Made by a program: the position numbers and the translations under genes. A DNA stretch of 64,000 nucleotides, taken from SW4 sp042466115. GTDB taxonomy: Bacteria > Pseudomonadota > Alphaproteobacteria > Rhodobacterales > Rhodobacteraceae. This document shows positions 32,810 to 42,188 of this stretch, in pieces; the first letter of the stretch is position 1, and each line of letters begins with the position of its first letter. The stretch spans positions 1,674,001 to 1,738,000 of the forward strand of contig NZ_JAXHBQ010000001.1 in the NCBI RefSeq assembly GCF_042466115.1. The letters are read 5' to 3'. Below the pieces are notes generated by a model, which had not been told where the DNA came from, made no database searches, and saw nothing but the letters and a program-made list of their open reading frames with translations.

Positions 32810-33367
32810 CTAGCCCCCGATCCAGATCATCGCCACGACCAGCAAGGCCAGCACGATCAAAACAATCGTCGCAACGCGCCCTGACATAGCCGCGTCAGAC
32901 GGTTTTGGCCGCCCGCCCGCCATGACGCCTGTCGCGCTTTCGGCGCGCAGGGGGATCATCTGCGGGATGTCGACATTGTCTTGGTATGTTGCAACCCAAC
33001 GCAAGGGCGCGCGCGGCGTGAGCGTTTGTTCAAACCCGCCAAAGGCAGCGGAAAAGACGATCACGACCGTGCCTTTGATGCCGTCCAGCAAGGCGCGGTC
33101 CTGTTGCACCGCCGCGCTTGGCATGCCCAACCCTTCTTCGACGTATCCGGCCAGCCCGACCCCATCCAGTTCGTCAACGTCGATCACTTCAACGAAGTCT
33201 TCATCAAATAAAGTCGCGCCCAACGCCGACTTGAGCAACCAATGCGCATCGCCGTCAACATCGTGGGTCTGCCGTGCAAACGCGTCCACCTCATCCGCAG
33301 GGAGATCGAGGGCGAAAATCCGTACGACCCCGTGTTCCGTCGCGGTGATGTTCATGGTGTCACTCAC
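32810..33367 (-). CDS. C-terminally anchored protein of unknown function
   Basis: A 185-residue protein that is acidic and soluble for about 160 residues and ends with one hydrophobic helix (VATIVLIVLALLVVAMIWIGG) and almost no tail, a tail-anchor layout. It starts at a GTG (33367) overlapping the pyrB TGA as GTGA; an ATG four codons on (33355) is an alternative. No family is recognised. It is placed between pyrB and pyrC' in the same operon. Confidence 0.75.
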   Translation of the reverse strand: MSDTMNITATEHGVVRIFALDLPADEVDAFARQTHDVDGDAHWLLKSALGATLFDEDFVEVIDVDELDGVGLAGYVEEGLGMPSAAVQQDRALLDGIKGTVVIVFSAAFGGFEQTLTPRAPLRWVATYQDNVDIPQMIPLRAESATGVMAGGRPKPSDAAMSGRVATIVLIVLALLVVAMIWIGG

Positions 33368-34326
33368 ACCATCACCCCGCCCGTTTTGGCCTGCCGCGCG
33401 GCGCGCAGATTGCGGGCCAGAAGGTCCATCGCGGCCATGCGCACAGCGACACCCATTTCTACCTGTTTCTGGATAACCGAGCGGTTGATGTTGTCTGCAA
33501 TCGTTCCATCAATTTCCACACCACGGTTCATCGGGCCGGGGTGCATGACGATGGCGTCATCCTTGGCAAAGCCCAGTTTTTCAGCGTCCAGCCCATAGCG
33601 GTGATAATACTCGCGTTCGGACGGGATGAAACCGCCATCCATGCGTTCCTTTTGCAGACGTAGCATCATGACCACATCCACATCAGCCAACCCTTCGCGC
33701 ATGTCCTCGTAAACCTCGACACCGAATTCACTGATCCCCGATGGCATCAGGGTCGGTGGGCCGATCAGGCGGATGCGGTTTTCCATCTTGCCCAAAAGCA
33801 GGATGTTGGACCGTGCCACGCGCGAATGGGCGATATCGCCGCAAATCGCGATATTCAGCCGGTGCAGCCGCTTTTTCTCGCGCCGGATCGTCAAGGCGTC
33901 AAGCAAGGCCTGCGTCGGGTGTTCGTGCCGCCCGTCACCGGCGTTCAGCACGGCGCAATTCACCTTTTGCGCCAGCAGGTCCACAGCCCCGGAATGCGGA
34001 TGGCGCACGACCAGCAGGTCAGGGTGCATCGCGTTCAGGGTCAGGGCGGTATCAATCAGGGTCTCGCCCTTTTTGATGCTGGACGCCTGCATGCCCATGT
34101 TCATCACATCTGCGCCAAGGCGTTTGCCCGCCAGTTCGAAACTGGCCTGCGTGCGGGTCGAGTTTTCAAAGAACATGTTGATCTGGGTCAGGCCTGCCAG
34201 CACATCGGAATGTTTGTTTTCGTTCCGGTTCAGATCAACATATTGATCCGCCAGATCCAGCAATGTGGTGATTTCATCGGGGGCAAGGTTTTCGATGCCC
34301 AGCAGATGCGTCGCGCGGAATGTCAT
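33364..34326 (-). CDS. pyrB: Aspartate carbamoyltransferase catalytic subunit
   Basis: A 320-residue ATCase catalysing carbamoyl phosphate plus aspartate to N-carbamoyl aspartate, the committed pyrimidine step. Carbamoyl-phosphate motif is MFFENSTRTQASFELAGKRLGAD, aspartate-side motifs are HPHSGAVDLLA, HPTQALLDALTIR, and VMMLRLQKER, with MHPGPMNRGVEI near the end. Length is normal. The start at 34326 has an AGGAGG site; upstream residues are not family-like. It leads the operon pyrB-orf-orf-pyrC'-plsY. No pyrI is seen. Confidence 0.97.
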   Translation of the reverse strand: MTFRATHLLGIENLAPDEITTLLDLADQYVDLNRNENKHSDVLAGLTQINMFFENSTRTQASFELAGKRLGADVMNMGMQASSIKKGETLIDTALTLNAMHPDLLVVRHPHSGAVDLLAQKVNCAVLNAGDGRHEHPTQALLDALTIRREKKRLHRLNIAICGDIAHSRVARSNILLLGKMENRIRLIGPPTLMPSGISEFGVEVYEDMREGLADVDVVMMLRLQKERMDGGFIPSEREYYHRYGLDAEKLGFAKDDAIVMHPGPMNRGVEIDGTIADNINRSVIQKQVEMGVAVRMAAMDLLARNLRAARQAKTGGVMV

Positions 34327-34435
34327 GTGGCCTCCTGCCCGAATTTGATGGGTTATAGGAAGGCTGGGGCGCGGCGGCAAGGCGTGAGCGCAGAATCCGC
34401 TGCACATTCCGGCGCGGCGCACTTAAACTTGGCGC

Positions 34436-35221
34436 ATGGATTCGCAGCAATCATATTGGACGAACCGCGCCCTTCTGGAATGGCAGGTTGAAATGGGCGC
34501 GACCGAGGCGATGCTTGACGCGCCTGTGAACCGCTATGACCTGCCCGATCAGGTTGCCAAACCCGTGGCAAAACCTGCGGAAACGTCAAAGTCAGGCGTG
34601 CCTGACCTGCCCGTCGCACCCAAGGTCGATACGGTGGCCGAAGCCTTGCGCGTGACCCATGCCGCACCTGACATCCCCGCGTTGCAAGCGGCCCTCGCGG
34701 CGTTTGATCACTGTGGCCTGAAGAAGGGTGCGCGCAATCTTGTCTTTGCCGATGGTGATCCGACCGCGCGTGTGATGATCATCACCGATCCGCCCGAAAA
34801 AGACGAAGATCGCGCCGGATTGCCCTTTGCGGGTTGCAACAAGGCGCTGCTGGACAAGATGCTGGCGGCGATTGACCTTGGGTTTGCTGATGCAGTGACA
34901 CCGGTTTACGCAACATCCGTCATCCCGTGGCGCCCCGCCCAAGACCGCCCGCCCGATGACGTCGACCGCGAGATGCTGCTGCCCTTCCTGCACCGCCACA
35001 TCACGCTGGCCGATCCCGATGTGCTGGTGCTGATGGGTAGCGTGGCCTGTCATGCCCTTCTGGGCGAATCCGGCATAACGCGTTTGCGCGGCCACTGGGC
35101 CGAAGTGCTGGGCCGCCCCGCCTTGCCCATGTTCCACCCCGCCCACCTGCTGCGCACGCCCGCCGCCAAGCGCGAGGCCTGGGCGGATTTATTGGCGTTG
35201 AAGGCGCGGCTGGATGGTTGA
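34436..35221 (+). CDS. Atypical uracil-DNA glycosylase (family 4-like)
   Basis: A 261-residue protein whose C-terminal 170 residues match Fe-S uracil-DNA glycosylases: LPFAG...LLDKMLAAI, VIPWRPAQDRPP, DVLVLMGSVACHALLG, ITRLRGHWAEVL and FHPAHLLRTPAAKREAW. The usual GEAPG catalytic/uracil-binding motif is replaced by TDPPE (residues 117-121), and only one of the normal early cysteine ligands (C93) is obvious. The N-terminal 80 residues are a variable region. It may be divergent or impaired. It overlaps the LysE gene by eight bases. Confidence 0.85.
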   Translation: MDSQQSYWTNRALLEWQVEMGATEAMLDAPVNRYDLPDQVAKPVAKPAETSKSGVPDLPVAPKVDTVAEALRVTHAAPDIPALQAALAAFDHCGLKKGARNLVFADGDPTARVMIITDPPEKDEDRAGLPFAGCNKALLDKMLAAIDLGFADAVTPVYATSVIPWRPAQDRPPDDVDREMLLPFLHRHITLADPDVLVLMGSVACHALLGESGITRLRGHWAEVLGRPALPMFHPAHLLRTPAAKREAWADLLALKARLDG

Positions 35222-35828
35222 TCCGCTGACACTGGTGGCCTTTGTGCCCGCCGCGCTGGCACTGAACCTCACGCCGGGCGCGGATATGATGTTTTGCCTT
35301 GGTCAGGGGGTGCGATCCGGGCCACGCGCCGCAATTGCCGCAAGTGCGGGTATTTCGGTTGGCGGGATGGTCCATGTGACGCTTGCGGGCGTGGGCTTGG
35401 GGGCCGTGATTGCCGCCGTGCCGTGGTCCTTTGATGTAATCCGCTGGATCGGCGTGGCCTATCTGCTGTTTCTGGCCTATCGCGCACTGCACCAGACGGG
35501 TGCTGACCGCGATACGACCCCGCCAATGACAATCGCGCGTGCCTTCTCGACCGGTTTCATCGTCAACCTGACCAACCCCAAGGTAATTCTGTTCGTGTTG
35601 GCCTTTGTGCCGCAGTTTGTTGCCCCCGAGGCGGGGCCGGTCTTGGCCCAGTTCCTGATTTTCGGCGCGGTGCTGGCGATTGGCGGTTTCCTCGTCAACG
35701 GGGCAGTTGGCGTCTTTGCCGGTGGGATTGGACGCCGCTTTGCCCGTGGCGCGCGCGCGCTGGGCTGGATAACATCCGCTATCTTCATCACACTAGCCGC
35801 CCGCTTGGCCATACTGGAGCGCACATGA
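35214..35828 (+). CDS. LysE family translocator
   Basis: A 204-residue polytopic exporter of the LysE/RhtB superfamily: the N-terminal NLTPGADMMFCLGQGVRSGPRAAIAASAGISVGG motif, about six hydrophobic segments, and GFIVNLTNPKVILFVLAFVPQF. These proteins export amino acids or related solutes; the substrate here is not known. It overlaps the glycosylase gene upstream by eight bases and moaB downstream by four (ATGA), so the three are one transcript. Confidence 0.9.
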   Translation: MVDPLTLVAFVPAALALNLTPGADMMFCLGQGVRSGPRAAIAASAGISVGGMVHVTLAGVGLGAVIAAVPWSFDVIRWIGVAYLLFLAYRALHQTGADRDTTPPMTIARAFSTGFIVNLTNPKVILFVLAFVPQFVAPEAGPVLAQFLIFGAVLAIGGFLVNGAVGVFAGGIGRRFARGARALGWITSAIFITLAARLAILERT

Positions 35829-36367
35829 GCCGTATCGACGAAACCCTTGAATTCCACCCCGTCCGCATCGCCATCCTGACGGTCAGCGATACCCGCACCT
35901 TGGCCGAAGATAAATCGGGCCAAACGCTGGTGGATCGCCTGACCGGTGCTGGTCATACCCTTGCCGCGCGCATGATCCTTCGGGATGAACGGGCCGAGAT
36001 CGCCGCACAACTGCGCGCTTGGTGCGACAACCCTGATATCGACGTGATCATTTCCACCGGCGGCACCGGCCTGACGGGGCGTGACGTCACCGTCGAAGCA
36101 CACCGCGACGTCTATGAAAAAGAGATCGACGCATTCGGCACGGTGTTCACCATCGTGTCATTGCAAAAGATCGGCACGAGTGCTGTGCAAAGCCGCGCAA
36201 CGGGGGGCGTTGCCAATGGCACATATCTGTTTGCCCTGCCCGGTAGCACAGGCGCTTGCAAGGACGCGTGGGATGACATCCTGTCGCTGCAACTGGATTA
36301 CCGGCACCGGCCATGCAACTTTGTCGAAATTTTCCCGCGATTGGACGAACACAAGCGACGGAAATAG
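35825..36367 (+). CDS. moaB: Molybdenum cofactor biosynthesis protein B
   Basis: A 180-residue MoaB/MogA-fold protein that adenylates molybdopterin before metal insertion. Motifs: LTVSDTRTLAEDKSGQTLVDRL at the start, VIISTGGTGLTGRDVTVEA, and LPGSTGACKDAWDDIL near the end, all conserved in the MPT-binding family. Length fits MoaB. mobA is 15 kb away (51.2 kb), so the cofactor genes are scattered. It is the last gene of the glycosylase-LysE-moaB unit. Confidence 0.94.
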   Translation: MSRIDETLEFHPVRIAILTVSDTRTLAEDKSGQTLVDRLTGAGHTLAARMILRDERAEIAAQLRAWCDNPDIDVIISTGGTGLTGRDVTVEAHRDVYEKEIDAFGTVFTIVSLQKIGTSAVQSRATGGVANGTYLFALPGSTGACKDAWDDILSLQLDYRHRPCNFVEIFPRLDEHKRRK

Positions 36368-36460
36368 ATTGCAGGGCCGTAATATGGCCGGGATTGCATC
36401 CAAAACATGTGAAACCACGTATATTTATCGTGAACACAAAACGCGCGGAGACGGCACCAC

Positions 36461-37918
36461 ATGAGATTTTTGCGCCGAAGCATGATTGGCATCTTTCTGT
36501 TGTCCATGACACTCGCCCTGTTCGCATGGGCGGGACAGATGGTTTACAGCGCCGTGCAAACCCGCATCAACGCCGAGCCGCGCAGTTTTCCGCAGCGCGA
36601 AAGGGTGCTTTCCGTCAATGTCGCCACAATCACGCCAGAAACCATCACGCCGGAACTGACCGTGTTTGGCGAATTGCGCAGCCGGAAAACCCTTGATCTG
36701 CGCCCGTCTGTTGGCGGCACCGTGCTTGAAACGGCAGATGCCTTTGTCGAAGGTGGCGCTGTGCAGGCGGGCGACATGCTGTTGCGGATTGATCCGGTTG
36801 ATGCGCAAGCCGCACTTGACCGTCTTGCCGCCGACCTAAGTGACGCCGAAGCCGAAAGCCGTGATGCGGCCCGCGCCCTGACTCTGGCCCGCGACGAACT
36901 TGCCGCCGCCGAGCAACAAACCGCATTGCGCGAAACCGCCCTGACCCGCCAGCGTGACCTGCTGCAACGGGGTGTCGGTTCGACCGCCGCCGTGGAAGCC
37001 GCCGAACTGGCCGTGTCGTCCGCACGGCAGGCGGTATTGTCGCGCCGCCAGGCCATTGCAAGTGCCGAGGCGCGCATTGACCTTGCAGCGACCCGTCTGG
37101 CGCGCGTCCGCATTAACCTTGCCGAGGCCGAGCGCGCGCTGGCTGACACCGAAATTCGTGCCGCATTTGACGGCACATTGGCAGATGTCACTGTCACTGA
37201 TGGTGGCCGCGTCACCGCAAACGAACGGATCGCGCAACTGATCGACCCCTCCCAACTTGAGGTCACGTTTCGCGTGTCCACCTCGCAATACGCGCGTCTG
37301 TTGAATGCCGATGGCACATTGATGCGCGCACCGGTTCGCGTGACCTTGGATGTGTCGGGCGTTGACCTCTCTGCGACGGGCACAATCACCCGCGAAGGGG
37401 CCGCCGTGGGTGACGGGCTTACAGGGCGGATCATCTTTGCGACGCTTGACACCGCATTGGGCTTTCGCCCCGGCGATTTTGTGACTGTCGCGATTGATGA
37501 ACCCGCGCTTGAGAACGTAGCGCGGCTGCCCGCCACGGCGCTTGCTGCGGACGGATCACTGCTGTTGGTTGGCGAAGAAAACCGCCTCCAACAGGTGCCG
37601 GTCACATTGCTGCGCCGTCAGGGAAACGATGTGATCGTCAGCGCGCCGCAGTTGACCGGACAGTCTGTTGTTGCTGAACGCTCGCCACTTTTGGGCGCTG
37701 GAATTCGTGTGAACCCGATTGTTCCCGGTGGCGCAACCGCGGCCCCTGCTCTGCCCGAAACCATCGCCCTGGATGCGGATCGTCGCGCGCGACTTGTTGC
37801 CTTTGTTACCGAAAGCCGCATGCCCGACGAGGCAAAGACACGCATCCTGTCGCAACTTGAACAAGACGAAGTGCCCTCTGAAGTCGTCACCCGTCTTGAA
37901 AGCCGGATGGGAAGCTGA
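36461..37918 (+). CDS. RND efflux periplasmic adaptor subunit
   Basis: A 485-residue membrane fusion protein. One N-terminal helix (about 8-28) anchors it; there follow a barrel-sandwich strand (GGTVLETADAFVEGGAVQAGDMLLRID), a long alpha-helical hairpin (about 115-230), and ADVTVTDGGRVTANERIAQLID. The usual lipid-attachment cysteine is absent. Roughly 60 extra C-terminal residues are Asp/Glu/Arg-rich. Its stop is two bases before the RND permease start, forming an adaptor-permease operon; no outer-membrane channel gene is adjacent. Confidence 0.92.
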   Translation: MRFLRRSMIGIFLLSMTLALFAWAGQMVYSAVQTRINAEPRSFPQRERVLSVNVATITPETITPELTVFGELRSRKTLDLRPSVGGTVLETADAFVEGGAVQAGDMLLRIDPVDAQAALDRLAADLSDAEAESRDAARALTLARDELAAAEQQTALRETALTRQRDLLQRGVGSTAAVEAAELAVSSARQAVLSRRQAIASAEARIDLAATRLARVRINLAEAERALADTEIRAAFDGTLADVTVTDGGRVTANERIAQLIDPSQLEVTFRVSTSQYARLLNADGTLMRAPVRVTLDVSGVDLSATGTITREGAAVGDGLTGRIIFATLDTALGFRPGDFVTVAIDEPALENVARLPATALAADGSLLLVGEENRLQQVPVTLLRRQGNDVIVSAPQLTGQSVVAERSPLLGAGIRVNPIVPGGATAAPALPETIALDADRRARLVAFVTESRMPDEAKTRILSQLEQDEVPSEVVTRLESRMGS

Positions 37919-37920
37919 CG

Positions 37921-40900
37921 ATGGCACGCGCTGGCGGCATTCTATCCTATTTCACGCGTCACCGCACGGCGGCCAACCTGCTGCTTGTGGTGCTGATCGC
38001 CGCAGGAATCGCCGCGATGCCAAAGATGCGCGCGCAGTTCTTTCCCGATGTGATCATCGACACGGTCAGCGTATCAGTCACCTGGTCGGGCGCGGGGGCC
38101 GAGGACGTGGACGCCGCGATCGTGCAGGTCCTGGAACCGGCTTTGCTATCGGTTGACGGGGTTACGGCCAGTTCAGCGCGCTCCAGCGAAGGGCGCGCCT
38201 CGGTCACGCTTGAGTTCGAGCCGGGCTATGACATGGCGCAGGCCGCTGAAGACGTGCAAATCGCAGTCGATGCAACCAGCAATCTGCCCGAAGAATCCGA
38301 AGATCCCATCGTGCGCCGTGGTGCCTGGAGCGACCGTGTCACCGATGTGATCATCACTGGCCCCGTGGGCACAGAACAACTGGGCCGCTTTGCCGATGAA
38401 CTGGTAACGCGCCTGTTTGCGGCAGGTGTCACACGATCCACGATCCAAGGTGTCGCCGCCCCCAGCACCGTGATCGAAGTGCCATCGCTTTCGCTGATCC
38501 GTCATGACGTCACCATGTCAGAGATCGCCACCGCCATCGGCCAGGAAGTCAACGCCGATCCAGCCGGTGACGTCAGTGGCGCATCGCGTGTGCGCACGGG
38601 TGTCGAGAAACGTTCGGCTGATGAAATCGCAGGGATCGTGCTGCGCACCAATGCCGATGGGTCAACGCTGACGGTCGGCGATGTCGCACGTATCACTGTT
38701 GAAGGGGTCGACCGCGAACGCGCCTATTATGTGGGCGACGACCCGGCCATTTCCATCCGTGTTGACCGGTCCGACAAGGGCGATGCGATTGACCTGCAAG
38801 CGCGCGTCGAAGACGTCGCCGCCGCCATGCAGGCGACCCTACCCGCAGGCGTTACCGTTGAACTGATCCGCACGCGCGCCGACTATATCACCGGGCGCTT
38901 GAACATCTTGCTTGAGAACGGCGCGATGGGCCTTGCACTGGTGGTTGGCCTGCTGTTCTTGTTCCTGAATGCGCGCACCGCGTTCTGGGTCGCCGCCGGT
39001 ATTCCAGTGGCGATGTTTGCTGCGATTGCGCTGATGTATCTGGCGGGGCTGACGATCAACATGATCAGCCTTTTCGCGCTGATCATCACGCTTGGGATTG
39101 TGGTGGATGATGCGATCGTTGTCGGCGAACACGCCGATTACAGGGTCAGGCGATTGGGCGAACACCCCGTCGAAGCTGCTGAAAACGCCGCGCGCCGCAT
39201 GTTCAGCCCTGTCTTTTCCGCCACGATCACCACCGTGATTGCCTTTTTCGGGCTGGTGGTGATTGGCGGGCGCTTTGGCGATCTGATTTCCGACATTCCC
39301 TTTACGGTGATCGTGGTTCTGATTGCCTCGCTGGTGGAATGTTTTTTGATCCTGCCACACCACATGTCCCATGCCCTGTCGCCCGGCGCGCGTGGCAAGT
39401 GGTATGACGCGCCTTCGCGCTTTGTGAACCGCCGCTTTGACTGGGTGCGTGAAAACTTGTTCCGGCCGATGATGGCAGGTGTCATTTGGGCGCGTTATCC
39501 AGTGATGGCGGGCGTCTTCGTGGTCCTTGCCAGCCAAGTGTCCCTGTTCGTCAAAGGTGACGTTCAATGGCGGTTCTTCAACTCGCCCGAACAGGGTTCG
39601 GTGACAGGCAATTTCGCGATGCTTCCCGGAGCGACGCGCGAGGACACGCTGGCAATGATGCGCGAACTGCAGCGCGCCGCAACCGATCTGGGCGTCGAAT
39701 ACGAGGCCGAGTATGGCACCAACCCAATCGACTACGTGATTGCCGAAATCGGTGGCAATTCGGGCCGTGGCCTTTCGGGCGCCGATACCAAGGACGCCGA
39801 CCAGCTTGGCGCCATTTCCATCGAACTGATCGACGCCGATCTGCGCCCCTATTCCAGTTTTGCATTTGTCGCGGCCCTGCAAGACGCGGTTGTGCAACAC
39901 CCGATGGCCGAAACTGTCAGCTTTCGCAGTTGGGCAAGCGGGCCGGGTGGCGACGATATCGACATCCAGCTTTACGGCGCGACGGCCGAAACCCTGAAAT
40001 CCGCCTCCGAGGCCTTGAAAACCGCGCTTGCGCAATTCCCCGAAGTATCCGCCGTCGAAGACACGCTGGCCTATGACAAAGAAGAGCTGATCCTTGACCT
40101 GACAGCGCAGGGACAGGCGCTTGGTTTCACGATTGACGGCTTGGGCCGCGTGTTGCGCGATCACCTGAACGGGATCGAGGCGGCAACCTATCCCGATGGC
40201 CCACGCAGCGCGACAATCCGCGTCGAACTACCTGCAGGCGAACTCACGGCCGATTTTCTGGAACGGACCCAGATGCGCACGCCAGCAGGTGATTATGTGC
40301 CGCTGGCCGATATCGTATCTGTGGATCGCCGCACCGGATTTTCCACCGTGCGGCGCGAAAACGGCATCATGTTGATTTCCGTCACGGGTGATCTGACGGA
40401 TGATGACGCCGACCGCGCCGCCGAGGTTACAAAGCAGATCAACGAAACCATCCTGCCACAGATCGAACAGGATTACGGGGTCAGCACCAACCTGTCGGGT
40501 CTGAGCGAGCAGGAAAACGAGTTTCTGAATGACGCGCGCACCGGTCTGATCTTTGTGCTGACAGGGATATTCCTGACGCTCGCCTGGATTTTCTCAAGCT
40601 GGACACGTCCGCTGGTGGTCATGGCGATCATTCCCTTTGGTCTGATCGGAACTATCTACGGGCATAACCTGTGGGGCCTGCCGATGAGCATGTTTTCCAT
40701 TGTCGGCATGATCGGCATGACAGGGATTATCATCAACGATTCCATCGTGCTGGTGACGACAATTGACGACTATGCCAAGACCCGCGGGCTTATACCGGCG
40801 ATCATCGACGGGGCATGTGACCGTCTGCGCCCTGTCTTGCTGACGACGCTGACAACGGTGCTGGGCCTTGCGCCGCTGCTTTATGAAGGGTCCAGTCAGG

Positions 40901-41292
40901 CGGAATTTCTGAAACCGACAGTGATCACGCTGGTTTATGGCCTTGGGTTCGGGATGGTGATTGTGCTGCTGGTGGTTCCCGCGCTGATGGCGATGCAACA
41001 AGACATCCACAAGCAGATCCGCGCCGCGCGCCGTGCGTTGCGCAGCGGTGATGCCGGTGCGCGATTGCCTGCCGGTGTTGCTGCACTTGGGGCTGCCGCT
41101 TTGTTTGCATTTCTGATGGCGCCCATGATCATCACCGGCGCGCCGCTACCAGCCCTTGCCAGCGCACTACCGATGTTGAACGGTGGTATGAGCGTGGCTT
41201 TCGGATTGTTCGCGGTCAGTGTCGCGCTTTGGATAGTTTTGGTCTATTTCGCATCAGTCGCGCTTGCGCTGACCCTGCGCAAAACGGCCTAG
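37921..41292 (+). CDS. RND efflux transporter permease subunit
   Basis: A 1123-residue inner-membrane pump of the HAE/AcrB superfamily with 12 predicted helices and two large periplasmic loops. The proton relay Asp-Asp pair is in LGIVVDDAIVVGEHADYR; the second half carries IVGMIGMTGIIINDSIVLVTTIDDY. The N-terminus (ILSYFTRHRTAANLLLVVLIAAGIAAMPKMRAQFFPDV) is typical. Length is slightly above AcrB because of a C-terminal extra helix region. The substrate is not predictable. Its TAG stop overlaps the convergent DsbD-domain gene in CTAG. Confidence 0.95.
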   Translation: MARAGGILSYFTRHRTAANLLLVVLIAAGIAAMPKMRAQFFPDVIIDTVSVSVTWSGAGAEDVDAAIVQVLEPALLSVDGVTASSARSSEGRASVTLEFEPGYDMAQAAEDVQIAVDATSNLPEESEDPIVRRGAWSDRVTDVIITGPVGTEQLGRFADELVTRLFAAGVTRSTIQGVAAPSTVIEVPSLSLIRHDVTMSEIATAIGQEVNADPAGDVSGASRVRTGVEKRSADEIAGIVLRTNADGSTLTVGDVARITVEGVDRERAYYVGDDPAISIRVDRSDKGDAIDLQARVEDVAAAMQATLPAGVTVELIRTRADYITGRLNILLENGAMGLALVVGLLFLFLNARTAFWVAAGIPVAMFAAIALMYLAGLTINMISLFALIITLGIVVDDAIVVGEHADYRVRRLGEHPVEAAENAARRMFSPVFSATITTVIAFFGLVVIGGRFGDLISDIPFTVIVVLIASLVECFLILPHHMSHALSPGARGKWYDAPSRFVNRRFDWVRENLFRPMMAGVIWARYPVMAGVFVVLASQVSLFVKGDVQWRFFNSPEQGSVTGNFAMLPGATREDTLAMMRELQRAATDLGVEYEAEYGTNPIDYVIAEIGGNSGRGLSGADTKDADQLGAISIELIDADLRPYSSFAFVAALQDAVVQHPMAETVSFRSWASGPGGDDIDIQLYGATAETLKSASEALKTALAQFPEVSAVEDTLAYDKEELILDLTAQGQALGFTIDGLGRVLRDHLNGIEAATYPDGPRSATIRVELPAGELTADFLERTQMRTPAGDYVPLADIVSVDRRTGFSTVRRENGIMLISVTGDLTDDDADRAAEVTKQINETILPQIEQDYGVSTNLSGLSEQENEFLNDARTGLIFVLTGIFLTLAWIFSSWTRPLVVMAIIPFGLIGTIYGHNLWGLPMSMFSIVGMIGMTGIIINDSIVLVTTIDDYAKTRGLIPAIIDGACDRLRPVLLTTLTTVLGLAPLLYEGSSQAEFLKPTVITLVYGLGFGMVIVLLVVPALMAMQQDIHKQIRAARRALRSGDAGARLPAGVAALGAAALFAFLMAPMIITGAPLPALASALPMLNGGMSVAFGLFAVSVALWIVLVYFASVALALTLRKTA

Positions 41293-42083
41293 CCGCCCGC
41301 AACGCAACCGCGAATGTCAACGGCACTCCCCCGCGACAGCAGGGTGATCCGCACCGCGGAGCGGTCAAGCGCGAACGCGCCGCCATCCATGTGGATCATA
41401 TCGGCCTGCGAGACGATCATGCCGCCTTCGCGTGTCATGCTGGGTTCGGATACCCAAACCGCATCATTGCCCGCTTCGATCACCACCGCATCTGCCTGCG
41501 CAAATGGCACCCGAGTGGTGATCTGCAATCCATTGGCAAGCGGCGCTATTGCACAGCTGACCGTGCCCACACCTGCTTCGCCCTGCGTTTGCGGGCGATC
41601 CGCAAGGGCCGCCAGAATGGCAACATCGCGTGTGCCGTCGACGGGCAAGATCGCATCAAAGTCGAATGTCATCGGCACGCAGATATCTTCGCACACACCG
41701 ATCTGCACGGCGCCGCGCATCTGCACAGGCGCGCCCGAATCCGGCACCGTAAGTTCAACCGGAATGACAACGTCACCATGATAGCCGATGCTGCGCATCC
41801 CGTTCTGGTCCATCACTTCGGGGATCGGCCAGTGAAACTGTGCAGCGGCGATGTTCTGTGACCCGTCCCACTGAAACTGCGGCGGGATCCCCGCATCACC
41901 GGGTGCGCGCCAATAGGTCTTCCAACCGGGCGCAAGGCTGATCCGCACCCCCGCCATATGCGTGCCGTGGTCGGTGCGCCAACCGGGCAGGATTTCGAAC
42001 GCCGCGACGCCATCCATCGGGTCGGCATCAGCAGGCGCGGAAAATGCGACAAGCGCGGCAAGGGTCAGGGCAACGGGTTTCAT
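41289..42083 (-). CDS. Periplasmic DsbD N-terminal domain protein
   Basis: A 264-residue protein with a signal peptide (about 1-20) and the DsbD alpha-domain pattern: APGWKTYWRAPGDAGIPPQFQWDGSQN, FHWPIPEV and VGVCEDICVPM with a CxxxC pair (C131, C135). Full-length DsbD also has an eight-helix membrane domain and a thioredoxin domain, both absent here. It is thus a free-standing periplasmic disulfide-reductase domain, which needs an electron donor such as CcdA. No such gene is adjacent. It is divergent from yqgE. Confidence 0.88.
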   Translation of the reverse strand: MKPVALTLAALVAFSAPADADPMDGVAAFEILPGWRTDHGTHMAGVRISLAPGWKTYWRAPGDAGIPPQFQWDGSQNIAAAQFHWPIPEVMDQNGMRSIGYHGDVVIPVELTVPDSGAPVQMRGAVQIGVCEDICVPMTFDFDAILPVDGTRDVAILAALADRPQTQGEAGVGTVSCAIAPLANGLQITTRVPFAQADAVVIEAGNDAVWVSEPSMTREGGMIVSQADMIHMDGGAFALDRSAVRITLLSRGSAVDIRGCVAGG

Positions 42084-42188
42084 TATGCCTTAGTTATGCA
42101 TGATCCATGCAATGGGAAGTCACGTTTGGGCGAGAATGCTGTCACACACCCCTTGCGCGTGGCTGCCCTGCACCACATCATTAGGGGT

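Noticed and set aside
38839..40164. Long open frame antisense to the RND permease
   Set aside because: A GC-rich shadow frame with no domain pattern; the RND gene is intact on the other strand.
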